A stretch of DNA of 5,133 nucleotides from Acidimicrobiaceae bacterium (GTDB lineage: Bacteria > Actinomycetota > Acidimicrobiia > Acidimicrobiales > MedAcidi-G1). A program made the position numbers and the translations under genes. The stretch is from positions 1 through 5,133 of the forward strand of contig DPMC01000127.1 in the NCBI GenBank assembly GCA_003541675.1. The letters run 5' to 3'. Under the pieces are notes generated by a model. The model saw nothing but the letters and a program-made list of their open reading frames with translations, was not told the DNA's origin and ran no database searches. Of the stretch, positions 1 to 5,133 are shown piece after piece. The stretch's first letter is position 1, and each line of letters begins with the position of its first letter.

Positions 1-713
1 GGGAACACCACCGAGTCCATGGGCATCCAGGTTCCGAGCGTGACCCGGTGGGTGACAGGCAGGTGGTAGCCCTCCATGAAGTTCTCAGTAAGGAACTTCC
101 AGTTACCGTCCCACACCTCGTCCACCCGGTGGATCGGCACGTAGTCGGCTACCCCGTAGGGCGCCACGAAGCCCTCGATGGGAGCCAGCAGATCGGCCAC
201 CGACGGAGCATCGTCGTCCAGAGTGCAGTAGATCCACCCCTCCCAGAGTTCGGTGCGGATCTCGGGCAGACAGATGTCCACCCGGTCGAATCCGTCGGTG
301 CGCTCCATGTGGTTTGTCCCCACTAGTTGCCCACCTAGGTCGTATGTCCACGAATGGTACGGGCAGGTAATCCGGCGGGAATTCCCGTCGCCGGCCACCA
401 AGGTCATCATCCGGTGCCGGCACACGTTGGAAAACGTCCGGACCCGATCATCACCGTCGCGGACGCAGAACACCGGCTGGTCGGCGATCGACCAGACCAG
501 GTGGTCGCCCACCTCGGGGATCTCGGCGGCCAGCCCGGGCGACACCCAGTCCCGCCCGAAGGCCCGCTCTTGTTCGAGGGCCAACACCGCGTCGGAGTGG
601 TACATGGCCGGTGGCATGTTGGTAGCCGCCGACAGCGGCCCGTCGGCCACGGTGCGCAGACCAGACAACAGGGCGCCGGTCTCAGGCTGGGGGGTCGTCA
701 CGTGGAGATCCAT
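1..713 (-). CDS. Rieske [2Fe-2S] aromatic-ring-hydroxylating-type oxygenase, alpha subunit (3' end cut by window edge)
   Basis: The visible 237 residues hold the N-terminal Rieske domain and the start of the catalytic domain; families of this kind are usually about 350-430 residues. The Rieske ligands are C98, H100, C117 and H120, in the contexts NVCRHR and CPYHSW. The mononuclear iron site starts at N204-W205-K206 and continues ENFMEGYHLPVTH, giving iron ligands H217 and H222; the third ligand lies outside the window. The residue three before the first His, normally the aspartate that bridges the Rieske and iron centres, is glutamate (E214). This is known from quaternary-ammonium oxygenases such as carnitine monooxygenase CntA. 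The enzyme should use O2 and electrons from a separate reductase, which is not visible here. The ATG at 713 is chosen because it leaves a typical leader before the conserved MYHSD segment. It has no clear Shine-Dalgarno sequence and starts 26 bp after the RidA-like gene, so it is probably the downstream gene of that operon. The family is certain; the substrate is unknown. Confidence 0.93.
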   Translation of the reverse strand, partial: MDLHVTTPQPETGALLSGLRTVADGPLSAATNMPPAMYHSDAVLALEQERAFGRDWVSPGLAAEIPEVGDHLVWSIADQPVFCVRDGDDRVRTFSNVCRHRMMTLVAGDGNSRRITCPYHSWTYDLGGQLVGTNHMERTDGFDRVDICLPEIRTELWEGWIYCTLDDDAPSVADLLAPIEGFVAPYGVADYVPIHRVDEVWDGNWKFLTENFMEGYHLPVTHRVTLGTWMPMDSVVF

Positions 714-739
714 TCGGTCAGGCCGGTCAATCGAATCGG

Positions 740-1153
740 TCAGTCGGGGATCACCGCGGTGACCTCGATCTCCACCACCCACTCGGGGCGAGCCAAGGCG
801 GACACGATGATTCCCGTCGAGCACGGGTGGACGCCCTGGAGCCACCTTCCCATCTCCTGATAGACGGCCTCCCGGTATCGGATGTCAGTCAGGTAGACGA
901 CGATCCGGCAGATGTGGGACATCTCCGAGCCAGCCTCGGCCAGCAGCATGGCGATGTTCTCCATGGTCTTGGCCGTCTGGGCTCCGGCGTCGCCGGTGTG
1001 CAACGACTCCCGGGTGTCGAGGTCCTGGGCGACCTGGCCCCGCAGGAAGACCATGGTTCCGCGGGCCACCACACCCTGGCTGAGGTCGTTATCGAGGTTC
1101 TGCTCGGGGTACGTCTCCTTCGTGTTGAAGGGGCGGATGCGCTGATGGGTCAT
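740..1153 (-). CDS. RidA/YjgF/YER057c/UK114-family protein lacking the catalytic arginine
   Basis: This 137-residue protein has the usual single-domain Rid length. It carries the family hallmarks: FLRGQVAQDLDT (36-47), the helix AQTAKTMENIAMLLAEAG (58-75), ICRIVVYLTDIRYRE (81-95) and the C-terminal strand VEIEVTAVIP. Rid proteins form trimers with clefts at subunit interfaces; classical RidA hydrolyses reactive enamines and imines. The arginine essential for that activity (R105 in E. coli RidA) aligns with S112 in HPCSTGIIV, so this belongs to the Rid groups lacking Arg, and deamination should not be assumed. The family also includes RutC and 2-aminomuconate deaminase, which serve nitrogen-ring degradation. 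The ATG at 1153 is preferred because the frame continues upstream into the preceding gene without a supported start, and MTHQRIRPFN fits a Rid N-terminus. Only a weak purine stretch (GAGAAAG) precedes it. It lies 58 bp after the flavoprotein gene and 26 bp before the Rieske gene, which ties it to their pathway. Confidence 0.93.
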   Translation of the reverse strand: MTHQRIRPFNTKETYPEQNLDNDLSQGVVARGTMVFLRGQVAQDLDTRESLHTGDAGAQTAKTMENIAMLLAEAGSEMSHICRIVVYLTDIRYREAVYQEMGRWLQGVHPCSTGIIVSALARPEWVVEIEVTAVIPD

Positions 1154-1211
1154 GGCGTCGGACGCTTTCTCATAACTGACGGCGTGGATGGCGGCGTTCG
1201 GGTGGAGCAGA

Positions 1212-2465
1212 TCATGCCCCAGCGGTGGCCTGGGCCGTAGCCCCCGCCCCCTCCTCGAAGGGAGTGGATCCCCCGCGGCCGCCCTTGGCCGAGAAGCCCT
1301 TACCGAGGGCCAATTGGGCCAGGCGCTCCACGTAAAGGTCGTCCCTGAAGTGGAGGGTAAAGGTCCGGGCGTCACGCATCATCTGGCCCAGCGGGTACCG
1401 CTCGTGGCAGGCCCGGGCGCCTACCAGGTCGAATCCTTGGTAGGGGATGGTCAGTACCGCGTCCTTGGCCAGATGCATAGTGCGCACCGCATCGGCCTCG
1501 CACTCGTCAGGATCGTCGCCCCGGTCCAGCCGGGCCGCTGTGGCGTACAGGCAGGATCGGGCGGCGAATAGCTGGGCGTCCATCTGGCCTAGCTTCACCC
1601 GTACAGCCTCCGACCCAGCCAGGTCGGGGCGCCCGCCGATGTAGTCAGTCAGGAAGTCGAAAGCCCCCTGGGCCGAACCCAGGTGGTTGGCGGCGTATGC
1701 ACAGGAGAAGGTGCGTTGGTCCTCGGTGACCCACCCGCCAGGGGTGCCCACCACGTGGCTGTCGGGCACGAACACGTCGTCGAACTTCACGCCACAGGAG
1801 ATGGTGGATCGCATACCCAACATCTGCCAGTCGTCCAACAACTCGACGCCCTCCCAGTCCACCTCCACCACCGCGAACAGCATCCGACCCGCATACGGCG
1901 TGTCACCCTCCACGGCACACCACACCATCAGGTACTTGGCGGCAGCGGCGACCGAGGCGAATCCCTTGCGGGCCGTCAGTCGGTAACCGCCGTCGACTTG
2001 GGTCAACTCGGACTCGAGGACCTCAGCGCCGTTCTCGTACAGGTGCGCCTCCGAGCCCAACGAGGCACAAAAGGCTCCATCAGCGATGTCGGGAAGGAAC
2101 CGGTCGCGCTGCTCAGGCGTGGAGTGGAAGGCGATAATGCCCGCCGCATGGTTGTGCACCTGGAGCAACTGGGCAGTGTTGGTCTCCCACCGGGCCATTC
2201 GCTCCAGCACCTTGTACCAGGGACTGAAGCGACCGGGCAGCCACCAGCCAGCGCCGCCGTACTCGGTGGGGAGGCAGAGGGCGTGTAGACCGGCAGCCTT
2301 GGCCTCAGCGAAGTTCTCGTGCGGGAACTCGACGGCTTCGTCTAGAGCGCGAGCGCGCTCCCGCCAGACCGGGCCCAGGGCATCGACCCGGGCTAGGACC
2401 TCGCCGGTTTCGGGGGACTCGGGCCACGGGTCGGTGGTGAACTTCTCTTCGGTAGCGGTACTCAT
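1212..2465 (-). CDS. Acyl-CoA-dehydrogenase-fold flavoprotein, possibly a flavin monooxygenase rather than a dehydrogenase
   Basis: The 417-residue protein has the acyl-CoA dehydrogenase (ACAD) layout. The N-terminal helical domain (about 20-130) includes LCLPTEYGGAGW. The middle beta domain (about 131-240) includes KGFASVAAAAKYLMV and LGMRSTISCGVKFDDVFVP. The C-terminal helical domain (about 245-390) includes HLGSAQGAFDFL and MMRDARTFTLHF. In medium-chain dehydrogenases the last motif reads RDAK...YEGT with a catalytic Glu; here that position is F373. The alternative base position used by isovaleryl-CoA dehydrogenase, around residue 253, is also not acidic. The TLH ending resembles the THTLH motif of DszC-type flavin monooxygenases, and H104 or H106 could be a second active-site His. 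The usual flavin-loop TEP..GSD is replaced by SLGSEAH (135-141). The last 28 residues are Gly/Ala-rich and probably disordered. The start at 2465 has a good ribosome site and follows the M20 gene by 12 bp. The fold is certain; the reaction (dehydrogenation, oxidation or N-/C-hydroxylation) is open. Confidence 0.92.
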   Translation of the reverse strand: MSTATEEKFTTDPWPESPETGEVLARVDALGPVWRERARALDEAVEFPHENFAEAKAAGLHALCLPTEYGGAGWWLPGRFSPWYKVLERMARWETNTAQLLQVHNHAAGIIAFHSTPEQRDRFLPDIADGAFCASLGSEAHLYENGAEVLESELTQVDGGYRLTARKGFASVAAAAKYLMVWCAVEGDTPYAGRMLFAVVEVDWEGVELLDDWQMLGMRSTISCGVKFDDVFVPDSHVVGTPGGWVTEDQRTFSCAYAANHLGSAQGAFDFLTDYIGGRPDLAGSEAVRVKLGQMDAQLFAARSCLYATAARLDRGDDPDECEADAVRTMHLAKDAVLTIPYQGFDLVGARACHERYPLGQMMRDARTFTLHFRDDLYVERLAQLALGKGFSAKGGRGGSTPFEEGAGATAQATAGA

Positions 2466-2477
2466 GGGGGGTCTCCC
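2466..2477 (-). promoter_or_regulatory. Ribosome binding site of the ACAD-fold gene
   Basis: On the minus strand the M20 stop codon is followed directly by GGGAG (plus-strand 2473-2477), then seven bases, then the ATG at 2465. This is the clearest Shine-Dalgarno sequence in the window. It fills the whole 12-bp gap, supporting both the chosen start and translation from a shared mRNA with the upstream gene. Confidence 0.75.
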
Positions 2478-3686
2478 TTAACTGAGACGGTCAACTGGGA
2501 CAGTCCCTGCAACGGCCGAGCCGTCGTCGGAACAGAAACGGTGGATGGTTCGACGCAGCACGTCACCGCACCGCTCAAGTTGGTCGGGGGCCACCGTCTC
2601 GTTGGGACGGTGGGCGTCTGCGATGTCGCCGGGTCCGACGATGACCGACGGCACGCCCAACCGGTCGGCGTAAAGGCCGGCCTCGGTACCAAACGCCACG
2701 GTGCCCGGTGCGCCGCAACCCACCAGGTCGGCCATGGCGACGACCGGGGCCAGCGAGGGATCGGTGTCCAGGCCCGGGTAGCCAATGAACAACTCGGAGG
2801 TGGCACGTCCGCCCACGGCCGACAGTCGCCGATCGGCGTCGGCCACCGCGTCCAGGACACCGGCTAGCACCTCGTCGGGATCGGTGTCGGCCCGATGACG
2901 CACCTCGAACTCGAGCGTGCACGACGGGGCCAACACGTTGACCGCCACCCCGCCGTGAATCGATCCCACGTTGGCGCTGATGCCGCGATCGGAATCGTTC
3001 AGGCCTTGGACCAGCGCAACCAGAGCAGCGCCCTCGTGTACAGCGGTCGGTTCAGTCCCGGCCCGGCTGGAATGCCCGGAAGCCGCAGTGAGATCGATCC
3101 GGTGGGCGACCTTGCCGGCGTGGGCGTTGCATAGTCGCATCCCCGTAGGTTCGCCCACCACCACGACCTCAGGGGCACACGTTCCGGCACCCGTGGACCC
3201 GGTAGCCAGCACGTCGAGCAGACCCCGTACGCCGATGCAGCCGACCTCCTCGTCGTAACTGAGGCCCAGGTGGACCGGGGCCCGGAGGGAGTCAACGTCG
3301 ATCTCCTCAAGCAGCACGAGTGTGGCGGCCAAGAAGCCCTTCATGTCGGTGGTACCGCGGGCGGCAAGTCGTCCGTCCACCTCGGTGAGGACGTAGGGGT
3401 CTGTATCCCAACCAGTCCCAGCGGGAACCACGTCGGTATGACCCGACAACAGGATCCCGCCCGGTGCATCCGGACCGAAGCGGAGGTGCAGGTTGGCTCG
3501 CCCCGCCTCACCGGACACCACGTCGACCGCAGCGCCGATCCTCCGGGCCCGATCCGCGTAGTGGTCGATGAGGTCGACGTTGGGAGAGCAACTCTCGGTG
3601 GGGTACGCCACTAGCTCCCCCAGCAGGTCCGCCACAGCAGGGATCGAAGGGATGGAGATCGAAGGCACCCCCAAATGCTGGTGCAT
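2478..3686 (-). CDS. M20-family metallo-amidohydrolase (ArgE/DapE/CPG2-like)
   Basis: This 402-residue zinc-type hydrolase cleaves an amide (usually N-acyl amino acid) bond in the cytoplasm. All expected residues are present: H83 and the adjacent catalytic D85 in SGHTDVVP, bridging D114 in ARGTTDMKG, the catalytic pair E146-E147 in SYDEEVGC, metal ligand E179 in VGEPT, and H359 in DIADAHRPNE near the C-terminus. H205 in SGHSS lies in the dimerisation lid domain (about 184-300) and probably reaches the partner's active site. HAGKVAHRI and GPGDIADAHRPNE are closest to acetylornithine deacetylase, so automatic annotation may say ArgE. However, no arginine gene is nearby; the neighbours are oxygenases, so a catabolic deacylase or amidase is more likely. 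The ATG at 3686 gives the usual short lead to LLGELVAYPTES. No clear Shine-Dalgarno sequence is seen. It is the first enzyme gene after the LysR gene. The family is certain and the substrate unknown. Confidence 0.93.
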   Translation of the reverse strand: MHQHLGVPSISIPSIPAVADLLGELVAYPTESCSPNVDLIDHYADRARRIGAAVDVVSGEAGRANLHLRFGPDAPGGILLSGHTDVVPAGTGWDTDPYVLTEVDGRLAARGTTDMKGFLAATLVLLEEIDVDSLRAPVHLGLSYDEEVGCIGVRGLLDVLATGSTGAGTCAPEVVVVGEPTGMRLCNAHAGKVAHRIDLTAASGHSSRAGTEPTAVHEGAALVALVQGLNDSDRGISANVGSIHGGVAVNVLAPSCTLEFEVRHRADTDPDEVLAGVLDAVADADRRLSAVGGRATSELFIGYPGLDTDPSLAPVVAMADLVGCGAPGTVAFGTEAGLYADRLGVPSVIVGPGDIADAHRPNETVAPDQLERCGDVLRRTIHRFCSDDGSAVAGTVPVDRLS

Positions 3687-3749
3687 GTCGAGCCATCCGT
3701 CAAAGGGATGCTTTTGATCTACTGGATTCGTATTACCTATATAGAACGG
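3687..3749 (-). promoter_or_regulatory. AT-rich gap between the LysR and M20 genes; candidate operon promoter
   Basis: This 63-bp gap is visibly richer in A/T than its surroundings, especially 3711-3744. It contains the perfect 8-bp palindrome CTATATAG (3737-3744) and, on the minus strand, TATATA- and TAATAC-like hexamers that could serve as a -10 element for the M20 gene. No convincing -35 element at proper spacing was found, and there is no hairpin plus T-run that would end LysR transcription. It could be an internal promoter, so that the enzyme genes are induced separately from the regulator. The exact hexamers are uncertain. Confidence 0.35.
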
Positions 3750-4667
3750 TCAGTCTTCCAACTGTCGTGGGAATCGCAGCGACGACCTGGCGAACTCCGT
3801 GAAGGCATCCAGCACGGCCGGACCACGATCAGCGCTCCGGCAGGCCAAGCCAAGGCCCAACGGCGGTACGTCGGTCCTCAACGGTACATAGGCCACCCGG
3901 GAACCGTCCTGGGCCTCGTCCCGCGCCGGGACGTGGTTGCCCAGCGACCACCCAAACCCATTGCCGACCAGCGAACGCACCAACGAGAGGTCGGTCACCG
4001 TCATGGCCGGACGCATCGACACCCCAGCAGCCAGAAACAGCGACGTGTAGTACTCGCGGCTGGTCGACAGGTCCAGCATCACGAACGGGTCGTCGACCAG
4101 TTGATCGAGGCCCACCGCTACCTCAATGGCCAGTCGGTGGTCAGCGGCCACCAGCACGTGGGGTGCCGAATCGGCCAACCGGACGAAGCGGATACCGGAG
4201 CCCAGCCCCAGGTCGTAGGTCAACGCCGCATGAAGCGCACCGGACGCCACCGCCTCCAACAACTCGGCCTGGGCCCCGGTCCGAATCTCCACATCCACCC
4301 CCGGATGCCGGTCACGAAACCGACGGACCAGAGACGGCACCACGATGGGCGCAGCGGTGGTCAGAGAACCCAGCACCAGCCGCCCCGCCGAGCCGTCCGA
4401 CGAGGCCGACATACGCTCTTCGAGTTCGGCCGCCCGGGCTAGCAGCTCCCGGGCCTCCACCAATAGCGCCTCGCCCTCCGCCAACAGGCCGAGGCCACGA
4501 CCCCGGTGCCGCACGAACAGTGTCACCCCGAGAGCCTTCTCCAGCTCCTGCAGCGAGGTCGACATGGCGGGCTGGGACAGCCCGATGGCCCGGGCCGCCC
4601 CGGTCACCGAACCATGCTCGGCAAGGGCCACGAAGTGCTCCAACTCACGCAACGTCACCTTCCGCAT
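3750..4667 (-). CDS. LysR-family transcriptional regulator
   Basis: This 305-residue protein has typical LysR length and order. The N-terminal winged helix-turn-helix is residues 1-60, with the signature LAEHGSVTGAARAIGLSQPA (15-34) followed by MSTSLQELEKALGVTLFVRH. A linker helix runs from about 63 to 90. The effector domain is about 95-300, starting GRLVLGSLTTAAPIVVPSLV, which matches a periplasmic-binding-protein-like fold. Such regulators bind DNA as tetramers and respond to a small pathway molecule. It lies upstream of and in the same direction as the catabolic genes, 63 bp before the M20 gene, and divergent from the PhyH-family gene across 41 bp. It may therefore control either or both. 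The ATG at 4667 gives a normal family N-terminus (MRKVTLRELEHFVALAE); a G-run precedes it but no true Shine-Dalgarno sequence does. Effector and targets are inferred only from position. Confidence 0.95.
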   Translation of the reverse strand: MRKVTLRELEHFVALAEHGSVTGAARAIGLSQPAMSTSLQELEKALGVTLFVRHRGRGLGLLAEGEALLVEARELLARAAELEERMSASSDGSAGRLVLGSLTTAAPIVVPSLVRRFRDRHPGVDVEIRTGAQAELLEAVASGALHAALTYDLGLGSGIRFVRLADSAPHVLVAADHRLAIEVAVGLDQLVDDPFVMLDLSTSREYYTSLFLAAGVSMRPAMTVTDLSLVRSLVGNGFGWSLGNHVPARDEAQDGSRVAYVPLRTDVPPLGLGLACRSADRGPAVLDAFTEFARSSLRFPRQLED

Positions 4668-4708
4668 CCCCCAAGCATCGCGGAGATGGGCCGACGTATC
4701 CTCCCTGG
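4668..4708. promoter_or_regulatory. Divergent LysR / PhyH-family intergenic region with short dyad
   Basis: Only 41 bp separate the two divergent starts, so both promoters and any LysR operator must be here or extend into the genes. A dyad CATC-N5-GATG (4676-4688) spans 13 bases, the span of a LysR T-N11-A box, but its outer bases are C and G. It overlaps the weak minus-strand hexamer GATGCT (4674-4679), six bases before the LysR ATG, which would suit autoregulation. Four-base arms can arise by chance, so this is weak. Confidence 0.3.
4697..4702 (+). promoter_or_regulatory. Candidate -10 element for a leaderless PhyH-family transcript
   Basis: TATCCT matches the TAnnnT -10 consensus and ends six bases before the GTG at 4709, which puts the predicted transcription start on the start codon itself. 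The same start codon has no Shine-Dalgarno sequence. This is the arrangement of leaderless genes common in actinobacteria. No good -35 hexamer is seen 17 bp upstream. Confidence 0.5.
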
Positions 4709-5133
4709 GTGACCGACCACGCGACCGCGCCTCCCATCTCCGACGAGTTGGCCGACGCGTTCGCCGCCGACGGAGCCGTGCACCTTGAGGGGCTGTTCGC
4801 CGACTGGGTCGACGAGTTGGCCGCCGGAATAGCCCGCAACGAGACTGAACCCAGCGAGTTCTTCGACGACAACGGCACCGCTGATGACGCCGGACGCTTC
4901 TGGGACGACTACTGCAACTGGTCTCGCATCCCCGAGTTCGAGCGGTTCGCTTTCGATTCGGGCATTGCCGACGTGGCCGCCGGACTGATGCGCTCCGAGA
5001 CCGTGCAGTTGTTCCACGAGCACGTGCTGGTCAAGGAGCCGGGTGCGCCCCGTCCGACCCCCTGGCACTGCGACGCTCCTTACTACTTCGTGGACGGCCC
5101 ACAGACGGTCAGCATCTGGATCCCACTGGACCC
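4709..5133 (+). CDS. Phytanoyl-CoA dioxygenase (PhyH)-family Fe(II)/2-oxoglutarate oxygenase (3' end cut by window edge)
   Basis: 141 residues are visible from a GTG start; complete members are usually about 250-300 residues. The reading frame stays open to the right edge. The segment LFHEHVLVKEPGAPRPTPWH (101-120), then CDAPYYFVDGPQTVSIWIPL, is characteristic of the family: H120 and D122 form the HxD half of the iron-binding facial triad, and PYYFVDG and WIPLD follow as in PhyH and EctD-like enzymes. The second His and the 2-oxoglutarate-binding Arg would lie beyond the window. The first 30 residues (ISDELADAFAADGAVHLEGL) match the usual N-terminal helix and strand. GTG 4709 is preferred because the nearby ATG at 4686 is in another frame and stops within nine codons. 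The enzyme should hydroxylate a small molecule using O2 and 2-oxoglutarate. Whether it belongs to the opposite-strand pathway or only shares a promoter region is unknown. Confidence 0.88.
   Translation, partial: MTDHATAPPISDELADAFAADGAVHLEGLFADWVDELAAGIARNETEPSEFFDDNGTADDAGRFWDDYCNWSRIPEFERFAFDSGIADVAAGLMRSETVQLFHEHVLVKEPGAPRPTPWHCDAPYYFVDGPQTVSIWIPLD

Noticed and set aside
1150..1173. A seven-codon minus-strand mini-ORF (ATG at 1173) whose TGA overlaps the ATG of the Rid gene, like a coupled leader peptide.
   Set aside because: It has no Shine-Dalgarno sequence and no amino-acid run that would suggest attenuation, and such short frames arise easily by chance.
1154..1375. Longer N-terminus for the Rid protein, starting at 1375.
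   Set aside because: It would overlap the ACAD-fold gene by more than 160 bp, and the extra residues are Pro/Arg-rich with no Rid similarity; the ATG at 1153 gives normal family length.
1683..2288. A 201-residue plus-strand open frame opposite the ACAD-fold gene.
   Set aside because: It is antisense to a well-supported flavoprotein; its residue content is that of a reverse-strand shadow in GC-rich DNA.
2478..3686. Assigning argE to the M20 gene.
   Set aside because: The motifs fit the wider M20 family equally well and no arginine-pathway gene is present, so a specific symbol would be unsafe.
3687..3749. Rho-independent terminator after the LysR gene.
   Set aside because: No GC-rich stem followed by a T-run is present on the minus strand.
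3675..4442. A 255-residue plus-strand open frame opposite the LysR gene.
   Set aside because: Its product is rich in Arg, Gln, His and Pro with no recognisable motif, and it mirrors a clear LysR coding sequence on the other strand.
4655..5068. A 137-residue minus-strand open frame covering the start of the PhyH-family gene.
   Set aside because: The plus-strand frame has an HxD motif and PhyH similarity, while the minus-strand product is low-complexity Gly/Val-rich with no motif.

Overview
The window is a GC-rich, densely packed bacterial segment with no RNA genes, mobile elements or CRISPR arrays that I can see. Strong G/C preference at third codon positions, a GTG start and a probable leaderless promoter suggest a high-GC actinobacterium. 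A marine or Acidimicrobiia-like lineage is a guess, and an alphaproteobacterium is not excluded.

Layout. Five genes lie head to tail on the minus strand. In transcription order they are a LysR-family regulator (4667 to 3750), an M20 metallo-amidohydrolase of the ArgE/DapE type (3686 to 2478), an acyl-CoA-dehydrogenase-fold flavoprotein without the usual catalytic glutamate (2465 to 1212), a RidA/YjgF-family protein without the catalytic arginine (1153 to 740), and a Rieske non-haem iron oxygenase alpha subunit (713 to beyond the left edge). The gaps between the four enzyme genes are 12, 58 and 26 bp, so they are probably one operon. A sixth gene, on the plus strand, diverges from the regulator across 41 bp. 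It encodes the N-terminal part of a phytanoyl-CoA dioxygenase (PhyH)-family Fe(II)/2-oxoglutarate oxygenase and runs off the right edge.

How the genes may work together (inference). The Rieske oxygenase has a glutamate where most ring-hydroxylating dioxygenases have a bridging aspartate, a trait known from oxygenases of quaternary ammonium compounds such as carnitine. With a possible second, flavin-dependent oxygenase, a protein family that handles enamines and imines, and an amide-bond hydrolase, the set reads as an oxidative catabolic pathway for a small nitrogen compound, perhaps an N-methylated heterocycle or betaine. The hydrolase would release an amino acid or amine after ring or chain oxidation. 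The LysR protein is the likely local regulator. The substrate cannot be read from the sequence. The Rieske reductase partner and any transporter are not in the window.

No stretch longer than 63 bp lacks a gene. The two intergenic regions beside the LysR gene are the places to look for control elements.
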